A DNA stretch of 32,064 nucleotides. Source: Savagea sp. Its GTDB lineage: Bacteria; Bacillota; Bacilli; Bacillales_A; Planococcaceae. The notes under the pieces were generated by a model, which saw only the letters and a program-made list of their open reading frames with translations, did not search any database and was not told the DNA's origin. Position 1 is the first letter of the stretch; every line of letters begins with the position of its first letter. Below are positions 1 through 7,435 of this stretch, piece by piece. The stretch covers positions 1-32,064 of the forward strand of contig JASLCF010000078.1 of NCBI GenBank assembly GCA_030146155.1. Reading direction: 5' to 3'. Both the position numbers and the translations under genes were made by a program.

Positions 1-1285
1 GTTGATGAAAGAGGAAGATCGTGTAAGTATCCAACGTTTAGAAGATTTGAGACAAGAACTACAAGAATTGAAAGATTCTTCAAAAGAAATGCGCGAGCAA
101 TGGGCTAAAGAAAAAGAAGGAATTCAACAAGTTCAGAAGAAAAGAGAGCAATTAGATGCTTATCGACGAGAACTTGAAGAAGCAGAGAATCAGTTTAACT
201 TGAATAGAGCGGCTGAATTACAACATGGCTTAATCCCGCAATTAGAGAAAGAAATTCGTTCAATGGAAGATGCGTTAGAGAGCGAGACTGAAGAACGTTT
301 ATTAAGAGAAGAAGTAACAGAAGAAGAAGTAGCAGAAGTGGTTGCTCGTTGGACAAGTATTCCTGTTACTAAATTAGTAGAAGGCGAAAGAGATAAATTA
401 CTTCGATTACATGATACGTTAAAAGAAAGAGTCATTGGGCAAGATAATGCAGTACAATTAGTTACTGAAGCAATTTGGAGAGCACGATCAGGAATCAACG
501 ACCCCAATCGTCCGGTCGGATCGTTTCTATTTTTAGGACCTACTGGCGTTGGGAAAACAGAATTAGCAAAAACATTGGCAGCAACTTTATTTGACTCAGA
601 AGATCACTTCATCCGAATTGATATGAGTGAGTATATGGAAAAACACTCAGTTTCTCGTTTAGTTGGAGCACCTCCAGGTTATGTTGGATATGAAGAGGGA
701 GGCCAATTGACAGAAGCAGTGAGAAGAAATCCATATGCAGTTGTGTTACTTGATGAAATTGAAAAGGCACATCCAGATGTTTCTAATATTTTATTGCAAG
801 CGCTTGATGATGGTCATATTACAGATAGTCAGGGTAGAAATGTTAACTTTACAAATACGGTAATCATCATGACTTCAAATATCGGTTCCCAACTTTTATT
901 AGAAGAAGAGTTAACTGCTTCAATAGAAGACAAGATGATGGTTGAGCTTAGACAATACTTCAAACCTGAATTACTCAATCGGGTAGATGATATTGTGATG
1001 TTCCATCAACTCAATGGTCAGACTTTCCATCTTATTGCTGAAAAGATGTTAAATGATTTAAAAAACAGACTAGCACAGCAACAATTATTGCTCACTTATG
1101 ATCAAGAAGTAGTCGAATGGATTGTTAATCAAGGAACAGATGCTCAATTTGGTGCACGTCCTTTAAAACGATTTATTCAAAGAAATATTGAAACGGCAGT
1201 CGCTCGAAAAATGATCGCCAATGAACTGAATAGGGAAGAACCTATTCATCTCTCTATGCAAGACGGTACATTACAAATCCAATGA
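1..1285 (+). CDS. clpB: ClpB disaggregase, C-terminal half (5' end outside window)
   Basis: ATP-dependent chaperone that, with DnaK, pulls polypeptides out of aggregates in the cytoplasm. The frame is already open at the left edge, so the N-domain and first AAA+ domain lie outside; about 427 of the usual ~860 residues are visible. Residues ~1-100 are the charged, heptad-like middle coiled coil, which distinguishes ClpB from ClpC/ClpA. Then comes AAA+ domain 2: Walker A GPTGVGKTE (~179-187), pore loop around GYVGYEEGG, Walker B VVLLDEIEKAH (~248), sensor 1 MTSNIGS (~292), arginine finger ELLNRVDD (~325) and sensor 2 FGARPLKRFIQ (~385). No CtsR or HrcA operator can be checked because the promoter is not in the window. 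A strong hairpin terminator follows 52 bases after the stop. Being upstream of fabH matches the Bacillus cereus-type arrangement; B. subtilis lacks clpB. Confidence 0.97.
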   Translation, partial: LMKEEDRVSIQRLEDLRQELQELKDSSKEMREQWAKEKEGIQQVQKKREQLDAYRRELEEAENQFNLNRAAELQHGLIPQLEKEIRSMEDALESETEERLLREEVTEEEVAEVVARWTSIPVTKLVEGERDKLLRLHDTLKERVIGQDNAVQLVTEAIWRARSGINDPNRPVGSFLFLGPTGVGKTELAKTLAATLFDSEDHFIRIDMSEYMEKHSVSRLVGAPPGYVGYEEGGQLTEAVRRNPYAVVLLDEIEKAHPDVSNILLQALDDGHITDSQGRNVNFTNTVIIMTSNIGSQLLLEEELTASIEDKMMVELRQYFKPELLNRVDDIVMFHQLNGQTFHLIAEKMLNDLKNRLAQQQLLLTYDQEVVEWIVNQGTDAQFGARPLKRFIQRNIETAVARKMIANELNREEPIHLSMQDGTLQIQ

Positions 1286-1336
1286 TATCGTTTCTTAGCA
1301 AATGAGAGCGAACACTAGGTTTGAAAGAGAATGAAT

Positions 1337-1375
1337 CATTGCTTACAAAATAAATTTGTAAGCAATGGTTTTTTT
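1337..1375 (+). terminator. Terminator after clpB
   Basis: Perfect 13-bp stem (CATTGCTTACAAA with its complement), 5-nt loop, then seven T. It ends the clpB transcript and separates it from the asparaginase gene. Confidence 0.92.
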
Positions 1376-1401
1376 ATTGTACGCATTGATGGTATGCGAT
1401 G

Positions 1402-1410
1402 TGCTAAAAT
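1402..1410 (+). promoter_or_regulatory. Possible extended -10 promoter of the asparaginase gene
   Basis: TGCTAAAAT is an extended -10 element (TGn before TAAAAT) placed 28 bases before the start codon, just after the clpB terminator. No convincing -35 hexamer lies 16-18 bases upstream, so this is tentative. Confidence 0.35.
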
Positions 1411-1438
1411 GGGTAAAAAATAGTACAGGAGGATGGCT

Positions 1439-2449
1439 ATGAAAGTTATCCCTTTGGTTGAGGAAGAAAGAAATGGCTTAGTTGAAAATATTCATTATGG
1501 TTCTATTTGTATCTTAGATAGAGAAGAAAATGTAGTGTACGCTGTAGGGGATTGTAGTGAACCTGTATTTTTAAGGTCAGCTGCCAAACCCTTTCAGGCA
1601 TTGCCTACTTATTTATCAAATGTGCAACAGATATTTAACTTGACTGATAAAGAAATGACCATATTGATGGGTTCGCATCGTGGAGAGCCTGAACATTTAG
1701 AGGTGTTAACGAGTATCCAAAAAAAATTAGCGATAGCAGAGCAAACTTTAATTTGTGGTGTAAGTTATCCATTGAATGAAACCCCAAAGCATCAATGGAT
1801 TGCTTCTCATTTACCGAAACGCAAATTAATTCATAATTGCTCGGGGAAACATTTTGGGTTACTCGCTTATACAAAAGCAAAGGGTGAGCCAATCGACAGT
1901 TACGCTTACAGAGAAAGTAGTGTATTACAAGAAGTAGAAAAAATAATGAGCCATTTAGCAGGTCTTCCTATTGAAAAAATTCATTTTGGAGTGGATGGGT
2001 GTGGGTTGCCTAACTATGCTTTGCCGTTACCTCATATTGCTCGAGCATTTTTAAAGTTGGCAGTTCCTGAGCAACTTGAAGAGATCCAGTTACAAGAAGC
2101 AATCCAGCAAATGACAAAAAATATGAATGATTATCCAGCGATGGTTGCTTCTCACGATTTTATTTGTACAGAGTTATTAAAAGACAAGAATATCGTCGCT
2201 AAAGGAGGCGCGCAAGGCGTTTATGGATTAGCATTAAAAAAAGAAGGAATAGCCATTTCGTTGAAGGTGAAAAATGGTTCTGAAGAAATATGGGCATTGT
2301 TAATATATGATGTATTAAAAAAGCTAGGTTATCAACAAGCTCAAACATTTGAAAGATTAGAGAAGATTGCACGAAGAGACATACTGAATGATAGTGGACA
2401 AATAGTAGGAAAGAGAAAAGTAGTGATACCGGATATTGAAATAGTCTAA
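1439..2449 (+). CDS. L-asparaginase II family protein (PF06089 type)
   Basis: Predicted cytoplasmic asparaginase of the thermolabile 'asparaginase II' family, distinct from the AnsA/AnsB fold; it would release ammonia from asparagine. Family landmarks seen: RSAAKPFQALP (~47-57), HNCSGKH (~133-139), GVDGCGLPNYALPL (~185) and ASHDFICTELL followed by KGGAQGVYG. At 336 residues it has the normal length. The start was set at ATG 1439: AGGAGG at 1427-1432 directly abuts the earlier in-frame ATG (1433) but is 6 bases from 1439. It is monocistronic, between the clpB terminator and a bidirectional hairpin. The substrate is inferred from the family; few members have been assayed. Confidence 0.88.
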   Translation: MKVIPLVEEERNGLVENIHYGSICILDREENVVYAVGDCSEPVFLRSAAKPFQALPTYLSNVQQIFNLTDKEMTILMGSHRGEPEHLEVLTSIQKKLAIAEQTLICGVSYPLNETPKHQWIASHLPKRKLIHNCSGKHFGLLAYTKAKGEPIDSYAYRESSVLQEVEKIMSHLAGLPIEKIHFGVDGCGLPNYALPLPHIARAFLKLAVPEQLEEIQLQEAIQQMTKNMNDYPAMVASHDFICTELLKDKNIVAKGGAQGVYGLALKKEGIAISLKVKNGSEEIWALLIYDVLKKLGYQQAQTFERLEKIARRDILNDSGQIVGKRKVVIPDIEIV

Positions 2450-2500
2450 AAAAGAGTTAAAAGGATTTACACGTTGATAACGTTATTTAACGGTGAACCA

Positions 2501-2544
2501 AAAAAACATTTGTTTCGTTAAGTAAACGAAACAAATGTTTTTTT
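2501..2544. terminator. Bidirectional terminator between asparaginase gene and yjzD
   Basis: Perfect 19-bp stem (left arm 2501-2519, right arm 2525-2543, loop AAGTA), with A run on one side and T run on the other, so it can stop transcripts from both directions. The yjzD stop codon overlaps the right end of the hairpin. Confidence 0.93.
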
Positions 2545-2728
2545 AGTAGTCAGGTGTAGATTCTTTTGGAATGATAGATGCTAAAAGAAAGACTAACAAA
2601 GCTATTCCAATTGCTGGAATAAATCCATCTTCTAAAATGAATTCTCCTGTGTCTTTAATAGAAGTCGTTAAATAGTTAAGAACTGTAATTAATAAAAATG
2701 ACCAAACAAATGTCATAATAAAGCGCAT
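2543..2728 (-). CDS. yjzD: YjzD-like small membrane protein (DUF2929)
   Basis: A 61-residue protein with two predicted membrane segments: about residues 3-20 (FIMTFVWSFLLITVLNYL) and 36-53 (FIPAIGIALLVFLLASII), joined by a short acidic loop. The MRFIMT start, the size, two-helix layout and place next to fabH match the DUF2929/YjzD family of Bacillales; function unknown. AGGTGA lies 6 bases before the ATG. A good sigma-A promoter lies 37 bases further upstream, and the gene ends in the hairpin shared with the asparaginase gene, so it is monocistronic. The assignment rests on pattern memory, not a search. Confidence 0.8.
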   Translation of the reverse strand: MRFIMTFVWSFLLITVLNYLTTSIKDTGEFILEDGFIPAIGIALLVFLLASIIPKESTPDY

Positions 2729-2764
2729 GTCAATTCACCTCAACGTAATCTTTTTATCTCAACT

Positions 2765-2793
2765 ATCATAGCATAGGGGTTTTTTAGAATCAA
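2765..2793 (-). promoter_or_regulatory. Sigma-A promoter of yjzD
   Basis: On the minus strand TTGATT, 17-bp spacer, TATGAT, with TGC just before the -10 (extended -10). The -10 lies about 37 bases before the yjzD start codon. Confidence 0.6.
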
Positions 2794-2863
2794 TAAACCC
2801 TCCATAAAAAAGAAATTGTTTTTTTAGAGTGTCACTAAATTGAACGAAATAGAATGAAAAACA

Positions 2864-2892
2864 TTGATATTTAGAGCGTTATGGATTAATAT
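2864..2892 (+). promoter_or_regulatory. Sigma-A promoter of fabH-fabF
   Basis: TTGATA (2864-2869), 17-bp spacer, TAATAT (2887-2892). The -10 touches the FapR box that follows, so bound FapR would block RNA polymerase. Confidence 0.75.
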
Positions 2893-2909
2893 TAATACCA
2901 GATACTAAT
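2891..2909. promoter_or_regulatory. FapR operator upstream of fabH-fabF
   Basis: ATTAATACCAGATACTAAT closely follows the known FapR consensus (ATTAGTACCTxxTACTAAT): both ATTA/TAAT arms and the central ACC/TAC steps are kept. FapR represses fab genes until malonyl-CoA accumulates. The box overlaps the -10 and predicted transcription start and ends 25 bases before the fabH ATG. FapR itself is not in the window. Confidence 0.82.
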
Positions 2910-2934
2910 AATAGATAATAAGAGGTGGCAGTGA

Positions 2935-3867
2935 ATGGGAGTAGGCATCATTGGCGTTGGGAAATATGTTCCTGAGCAAATTGTTACAAATTTTGATTTA
3001 GAACAACGGATGGATACTTCAGATGAGTGGATTCGTACGCGAACAGGTATAGAAGCGAGAAGGATTGCTCCAGATGAAATGACCACAACCTATATGGCTG
3101 TAGAAGCTTCAAAAATTGCTTTAAGTCAAGCAAAGGTAGAGGCAGCGGATATTGATTTAATCGTTGTTGCGACAGTAACACCAGATAAAACATTTCCAAG
3201 TGTAGCGACAATGATTCAAGAGCAGATTGGAGCTACGAATGCAGCTGCAATGGATGTATCTGCAGCATGTGCAGGTTTTATCTATGCAATGATTACAGGT
3301 CAACAATTTATTGAAACAAAAATGTATAAAAAAGTGTTAGTGGTCGGTGTTGAAAAACTTTCAAAATTAATCGATTGGGAAGATCGAAACACGGCAGTGC
3401 TCTTCGGAGACGGTGCAGGTGCAATTGTTCTGGGTGACGTTCAGACAGGACGAGGCATTCTATCTAGCGAACTAGGTGCAGATGGACGGGGTGGAAAATA
3501 CCTTCAACATGACAAACATATAGAAATGAATGGACGGGAAGTATTTAAATTCGCAGTTAGACAAATGGGTGAATCTGCATTAAACGTAGTTGAAAAAGCA
3601 AATTTAACGAAAGATGAAATTGACTATTTAATACCTCATCAAGCGAATACAAGGATTATGGAAGCGGCAAGAATTCGCTTAGATTTACCAGAGGAGAAAA
3701 TGTCTAAAACAATCCATAAATATGGAAATACATCTGCAGCCTCCATCCCTATTTCACTTTTTGAAGATTTAGAAAATGGCAAAATAAAAGACGACGATGT
3801 ATTAGTATTTGTTGGCTTTGGTGGGGGATTGACTTGGGGCGCTGTTTGTTTAAGATGGGGCAAATGA
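2935..3867 (+). CDS. fabH: 3-oxoacyl-ACP synthase III (FabH)
   Basis: Starts type II fatty-acid synthesis by condensing an acyl-CoA primer with malonyl-ACP to 3-oxoacyl-ACP. The catalytic triad is complete: Cys112 in SAACAGF, His235 in PHQANTRI and Asn265 in YGNTSAAS. The C-terminal glycine-rich GFGGGLTWG loop is present, and 310 residues is the normal length. AGAGGTGG precedes the chosen ATG by about 6 bases. It is the first gene of a two-gene operon with fabF (20-base gap), under the FapR box. The enzyme likely uses branched-chain primers as in other Bacillales, but that cannot be read from the sequence alone. Confidence 0.97.
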   Translation: MGVGIIGVGKYVPEQIVTNFDLEQRMDTSDEWIRTRTGIEARRIAPDEMTTTYMAVEASKIALSQAKVEAADIDLIVVATVTPDKTFPSVATMIQEQIGATNAAAMDVSAACAGFIYAMITGQQFIETKMYKKVLVVGVEKLSKLIDWEDRNTAVLFGDGAGAIVLGDVQTGRGILSSELGADGRGGKYLQHDKHIEMNGREVFKFAVRQMGESALNVVEKANLTKDEIDYLIPHQANTRIMEAARIRLDLPEEKMSKTIHKYGNTSAASIPISLFEDLENGKIKDDDVLVFVGFGGGLTWGAVCLRWGK

Positions 3868-3887
3868 GAGAAAGGGGTCAGTGAAGA

Positions 3888-5126
3888 ATGAAGAAGAGAG
3901 TTGTCGTTACGGGTGTAGGTTCTGTTACACCACTAGGTTTATCTGCTGAATCAACTTGGCAAGCCATTTTAGAGGGGCAGTCTGGTATTCGAATGATGAC
4001 ACGTTTAAATCCAGATGATTTCCCTGTGAAAGTTGCAGCAGAAGTTCAAAATTTTGATATCGAACAATATATCGACCGTAAAGAAGCACGCAAGATGGAT
4101 CGTTTTACTCACTATGCTTTAGCTGCTTCAATTATGGCCGTGAAAGACGCCAATCTAACAATTGATGAGCAGATTGCACCTCGGGTAGGTGTATGGATTG
4201 GTTCTGGAATTGGTGGTATGGAGACACATGAGCAACAATTTTTAACTTTTCAAAAAAGAGGTTACCGTAGAGTGAGTCCATTTTTTGTACCGATGATGAT
4301 TCCTGACATGGCTGCTGGTCAAGTATCCATTTATCATGGTGCTAAAGGGATTAACTCATGTACAGTAACTGCTTGTGCATCAGGTACAAATTCAATTGGA
4401 GATGCATTTGAAGTCATCCGTCGTGGAGATGCGGATGTGATGATTACTGGTGGAGCAGAGGCGCCAATTACAACTATGGCTGTGGCAGGCTTTATCGCTA
4501 ATACTGCATTAACAACGAATGAAGACCCAGCTAAGGCTTGTCGCCCATTTGATAAAAATAGAGATGGTTTTGTAATGGGAGAAGGAGCTGGTATTCTAAT
4601 TCTTGAAGAATACGAGCATGCCAAGAATCGTGGTGCACAAATTTATGCAGAAGTAGTGGGCTATGGTTCAACTGGAGATGCCTTTCACATTACAGCTCCA
4701 GCCCCAGAAGGGGAGGGAGCAGCACGTGCTATGCAGCAGGCTTTAGAGGAATCAGGAGTGGATCCTACTGAAGTCGATTACATCAATGCGCATGGAACGA
4801 GCACACCTTACAATGATTTATACGAAACAGAAGCAGTAAAGACTGTATTTGGTGAGCATGCTTATCAATTAGCAATGAGTTCAACCAAATCGATGACGGG
4901 ACATTTATTAGGAGCGGCAGGTGGCGTTGAGGCTGTATTTACAGTTCAAGCTATCAAGAATAAAATCATGCCACCGACTATTAATATTACAGAGCCTGAT
5001 GAACAATGTGATTTAAACTATGTAAAAGATGTACCTCAAGAGAAAAACATTAGGTATGCTATGAGTAATTCATTAGGATTTGGTGGGCATAATGCCTCTT
5101 TACTTTTTAAAGCATTAGAAGATTAA
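3888..5126 (+). CDS. fabF: 3-oxoacyl-ACP synthase II (FabF)
   Basis: Elongating condensing enzyme of type II fatty-acid synthesis, decarboxylating malonyl-ACP and joining it to acyl-ACP. The Cys-His-His triad of the KAS II group is present: Cys163 in TACASGTNS, His302 in NAHGTSTPYND and His339 in SMTGHLLGAAGG. The C-terminal NSLGFGGHNAS motif is also seen; 412 residues is the expected size. GAAAGGGG lies about 10 bases before the ATG. Cotranscribed with fabH, and both would respond to FapR. A terminator hairpin follows 25 bases after the stop. Confidence 0.97.
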   Translation: MKKRVVVTGVGSVTPLGLSAESTWQAILEGQSGIRMMTRLNPDDFPVKVAAEVQNFDIEQYIDRKEARKMDRFTHYALAASIMAVKDANLTIDEQIAPRVGVWIGSGIGGMETHEQQFLTFQKRGYRRVSPFFVPMMIPDMAAGQVSIYHGAKGINSCTVTACASGTNSIGDAFEVIRRGDADVMITGGAEAPITTMAVAGFIANTALTTNEDPAKACRPFDKNRDGFVMGEGAGILILEEYEHAKNRGAQIYAEVVGYGSTGDAFHITAPAPEGEGAARAMQQALEESGVDPTEVDYINAHGTSTPYNDLYETEAVKTVFGEHAYQLAMSSTKSMTGHLLGAAGGVEAVFTVQAIKNKIMPPTINITEPDEQCDLNYVKDVPQEKNIRYAMSNSLGFGGHNASLLFKALED

Positions 5127-5151
5127 ACATTCGTACTTTCACAGAAGTTGT

Positions 5152-5199
5152 AAAAAAAACGCAAGAAATCAGTGATGAGTTGATTTCTTGCGTTTTTTT
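5152..5199. terminator. Terminator after fabF
   Basis: 13-bp stem (ACGCAAGAAATCA with its complement), 9-nt loop, seven T. An A8 run on the left side means it could also serve trpS, which converges from the right and ends 97 bases away. Confidence 0.92.
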
Positions 5200-5295
5200 G
5201 ATTGGTTTAATGCAAATCATAAATAATAAAAGTAATAATTTATCAACGTGTATTGTAGGCTCCCACTCTTATATCTCACCATTTGAATTGGCCAA

Positions 5296-6282
5296 TCAGT
5301 GACGACCTAACCCCATTGCTTTTTCCATACGAGTGACTACTTTTGAAGAAATTTCATTTGCTTTATCTCTTCCTTGATCTAAAATACGATCTAACTCGTC
5401 TGTTGAATTCATTAATTCATGGTAACGGTCTTGGAAAGGTTTCAAGTGAGCAACAACAGCTTCTGCAACTCCTGCTTTAAAGTCACCATAACCCATCCCT
5501 TGATATTTAGCTTCTAGTTCAGCAATACTTAAGCCACTTAAAACAGATTCAATTGTCAGTAGGTTAGAAACGCCAGGTTTATTTTCCTCGTCAAAACGAA
5601 CAATACCCTCTGAATCTGTCACCGCACTTTTAATCTTCTTTTCGATTTCTTTCGGTGTATCCAGTACTGAAATGGTTGCTTTTTTGTTTGGATCAGACTT
5701 ACTCATTTTTTTAGTAGGGTCTTGTAGTGATTTTATACGAGCGCCTTGTTTCGGAATACTTACTTCTGGAACAACGACTGATTTACCGTAACGGCTATTA
5801 AAGCGTTCTGCAAGTACTCTTGTTAATTCCATATGCTGTTTTTGATCTTCACCAACTGGAACTAAATGTGTGTTATAAATTAAAATATCCGCAGCCATCA
5901 ATGGGGGATAAGTTAGTAATCCAGCTCCGATGCTTTCTTGATTGGCAGATTTATCTTTAAACTGTGTCATTCTTTCCAATTCTCCGATATAAGAAATCGT
6001 CTGCATCATCCATCCGGCTTGGGCATGTGCTGGTACCTCCGACTGAATGAAGAGTGTAGAACGTTCAGGGTCAATGCCACTTGCTAAATAAATGGCAGCT
6101 AAAGAACGAATCGTTTGACGCAATTCTTTTGGATCTTGCTGAACAGTGATTGCGTGTTGATCGACAATACAAAATATACAATGAAACTCCTCTTGATACT
6201 TTACAAACTGACGAAATGCTCCGATATAGTTACCTAATGTGACTGTGCCTGTAGGTTGTACTCCTGAAAAAATTGTTTTCAT
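5296..6282 (-). CDS. trpS: Tryptophanyl-tRNA synthetase
   Basis: Class I synthetase that charges tRNA-Trp in the cytoplasm. The N-terminus FSGVQPTGTVTLGNYIG carries the HIGH-equivalent signature of TrpRS, GEDQKQHMELTR is the substrate-pocket motif, and KKMSKSDPNK is the KMSKS loop; 328 residues is normal. Three ATG codons follow the strong AAAGGAGG: the spacing from GGAGG is 2, 5 and 8 bases, so the third (MKTIFSG, 6282) is preferred. An upstream in-frame TTG overlaps the ribosome binding site and is rejected. The gene is monocistronic and controlled by the T-box leader just upstream. The opp genes that lie between trpS and spx in B. subtilis are absent. Confidence 0.97.
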   Translation of the reverse strand: MKTIFSGVQPTGTVTLGNYIGAFRQFVKYQEEFHCIFCIVDQHAITVQQDPKELRQTIRSLAAIYLASGIDPERSTLFIQSEVPAHAQAGWMMQTISYIGELERMTQFKDKSANQESIGAGLLTYPPLMAADILIYNTHLVPVGEDQKQHMELTRVLAERFNSRYGKSVVVPEVSIPKQGARIKSLQDPTKKMSKSDPNKKATISVLDTPKEIEKKIKSAVTDSEGIVRFDEENKPGVSNLLTIESVLSGLSIAELEAKYQGMGYGDFKAGVAEAVVAHLKPFQDRYHELMNSTDELDRILDQGRDKANEISSKVVTRMEKAMGLGRH

Positions 6283-6303
6283 CATCATTTCCTCCTTTAT
6301 CAA

Positions 6304-6524
6304 TAAAAAAAGCCCTCCCTAAATTAAACTAGGGACGACTACAATACCGTGATACCACCCGAATTACTTATCCATAAGATAAGTCACTCTAAGTCTTAAC
6401 GTGACAAGCGTTAATTGCTACTTTGATTCGCAATTACATACTGAAAGCCCACTCTGTATTCTTCCTTGCCTAGTTCCCACCATCCTAGACTCTCTGTAAA
6501 GTAAACAAATACATACTTTCTTTC
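6304..6524 (-). ncRNA. T-box leader (tRNA-Trp sensing) of trpS
   Basis: Read on the minus strand. Stem I has the AGAGAGTC region, the GGATGGTG apical motif and a GAATA box. The specifier codon is TGG (6451-6449), i.e. Trp, in the context ACAGAG-TGG-GCTTTC, and the base of the stem pairs GAAAG with CTTTC. The T-box itself is GGGTGGTATCACGG (6360-6347). A terminator hairpin (TCCCTAG with TTAGGGA, then a T run) ends just before the ribosome binding site. Uncharged tRNA-Trp would favour the antiterminator. The variable T-box base is T, where C would pair with the usual G73 of tRNA-Trp; a wobble is needed. Confidence 0.93.
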
Positions 6525-6554
6525 ATCAAACTTTAACACTATTGATTTATACTT

Positions 6555-6583
6555 ATTTTAGCGAAGGAGACAGAATAAAGCAA
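6555..6583 (-). promoter_or_regulatory. Sigma-A promoter of the trpS T-box transcript
   Basis: On the minus strand TTGCTT, 17-bp spacer, TAAAAT. The expected start lies about 25 bases before Stem I of the T-box. Confidence 0.65.
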
Positions 6584-6600
6584 TTGATTTTGAGTTAAAA

Positions 6601-6630
6601 TGAAACTTCCTTCTAACTAAAAACGTACTA
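6601..6630 (+). promoter_or_regulatory. Candidate ECF-sigma promoter far upstream of spx
   Basis: TGAAAC (6601-6606), 17-bp spacer, CGTACTA. This resembles the sigma-W/sigma-M family pattern (TGAAAC, 16-17 bp, CGTA/CGTC). spx is under ECF control in B. subtilis. The match is short and 277 bases from the gene, so it could be chance. Confidence 0.33.
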
Positions 6631-6838
6631 TACATTAGAACGGTTACTTTCAATTGAGAAAAAACAATTCGAAATGGATGTTTAAATGAAATAGATAAGG
6701 GGTATAGTTCATTAGAAACCTTATTCTATCAATGAATACATGGGATGGGAATAAAATGTAAATTATTTTAAACAATTTGAGAAAAGCCCTATCAATTGAG
6801 AATGATACCATGTATAATGAAGATATCAGCATTGTAAA

Positions 6839-6853
6839 TTATATTTATTATAA
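6839..6853. promoter_or_regulatory. PerR-like box before spx
   Basis: TTATATTTATTATAA matches the 7-1-7 PerR consensus TTATAATnATTATAA at 13 of 14 positions. It lies 54 bases before the spx start. PerR is known to repress one spx promoter in B. subtilis. The low sequence complexity of the motif raises the chance of a false match. Confidence 0.42.
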
Positions 6854-6907
6854 AGTAGCCGATTGAAATCAATAGATTGCTTATAAATTGAAAGGAAGTG
6901 TCGAAGA

Positions 6908-7306
6908 ATGGCTGTTACATTATTCACATCACCAAGCTGTACTTCATGTCGAAAAGCGAAAGCGTGGTTGGAAGAACACGAAATTCCTTATACAGAGCGA
7001 AATATTTTTTCAGAACCATTAAATTTAGATGAAATCAAACAAATTTTAAGAATGACTGAGGACGGGACAGATGAAATTATTTCAACTCGTTCAAAAGTAT
7101 TTCAAAAATTAAATGTAGATTTAGATAGTTTACCTTTGAAAAAATTATATGAGTTGATTCAAGATAATCCAGGTTTATTGCGTCGTCCGATTATCTTAGA
7201 TGAGAAACGCCTTCAAGTAGGTTACAACGAAGATGAAATTCGTCGTTTCTTGCCTAGAAAAGTAAGAGCGTATCAACTTTTAGAAGCTCGTAAACTCGTG
7301 AATTAA
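6908..7306 (+). CDS. spx: Spx, thiol-stress global regulator
   Basis: ArsC-fold protein that binds the alpha C-terminal domain of RNA polymerase and redirects transcription during disulfide stress. The redox switch CTSC (Cys11-Cys14) is intact, followed by the highly conserved block ILRMTEDGTDEIISTRS, the LLRRPII segment and YNEDEIRRFLPRK. Length is 132 residues; the extra Ala2 shifts the cysteines by one compared with B. subtilis. AAAGGAAG precedes the ATG. Monocistronic, with its own terminator, and followed by mecA as in B. subtilis. Its degradation adaptor YjbH is encoded 4.3 kb downstream. The upstream region shows PerR-like and ECF-like elements. Confidence 0.98.
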   Translation: MAVTLFTSPSCTSCRKAKAWLEEHEIPYTERNIFSEPLNLDEIKQILRMTEDGTDEIISTRSKVFQKLNVDLDSLPLKKLYELIQDNPGLLRRPIILDEKRLQVGYNEDEIRRFLPRKVRAYQLLEARKLVN

Positions 7307-7322
7307 TTAAAAGAATCTTTCC

Positions 7323-7354
7323 TGCCATCTTTTTTTAAAAGATGGCATTTTTTT
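7323..7354 (+). terminator. Terminator after spx
   Basis: Perfect 11-bp stem TGCCATCTTTT with its complement, TTT loop, seven T; 17 bases after the spx stop. Confidence 0.93.
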
Positions 7355-7435
7355 CACTTAAAGTGATGAGTGTTTAGACTTATTCATTTAAAATCAACAT
7401 CCGATAAGATATACTACTAGTAAGGAGGGATCGTG

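Larger units (their letters stand above)
6584..6907. other. Intergenic region upstream of spx
   Basis: About 320 A+T-rich bases with no credible gene. They hold an ECF-type promoter candidate (6601), a TATAAT hexamer at 6813-6818 without a good -35, and a PerR-like box (6839). A long region with several potential control elements fits spx, which in B. subtilis has multiple promoters. Confidence 0.5.

Noticed and set aside
2477..2486. ATAACGTTAT palindrome after the asparaginase gene
   Set aside because: Only 10 bp, A+T-rich, and located between a stop codon and terminator; likely chance.
6650..6832. 60-codon open frame on the minus strand upstream of spx
   Set aside because: Hydrophobic low-complexity translation of A+T-rich DNA, no good ribosome binding site or family resemblance; lies in the spx control region.
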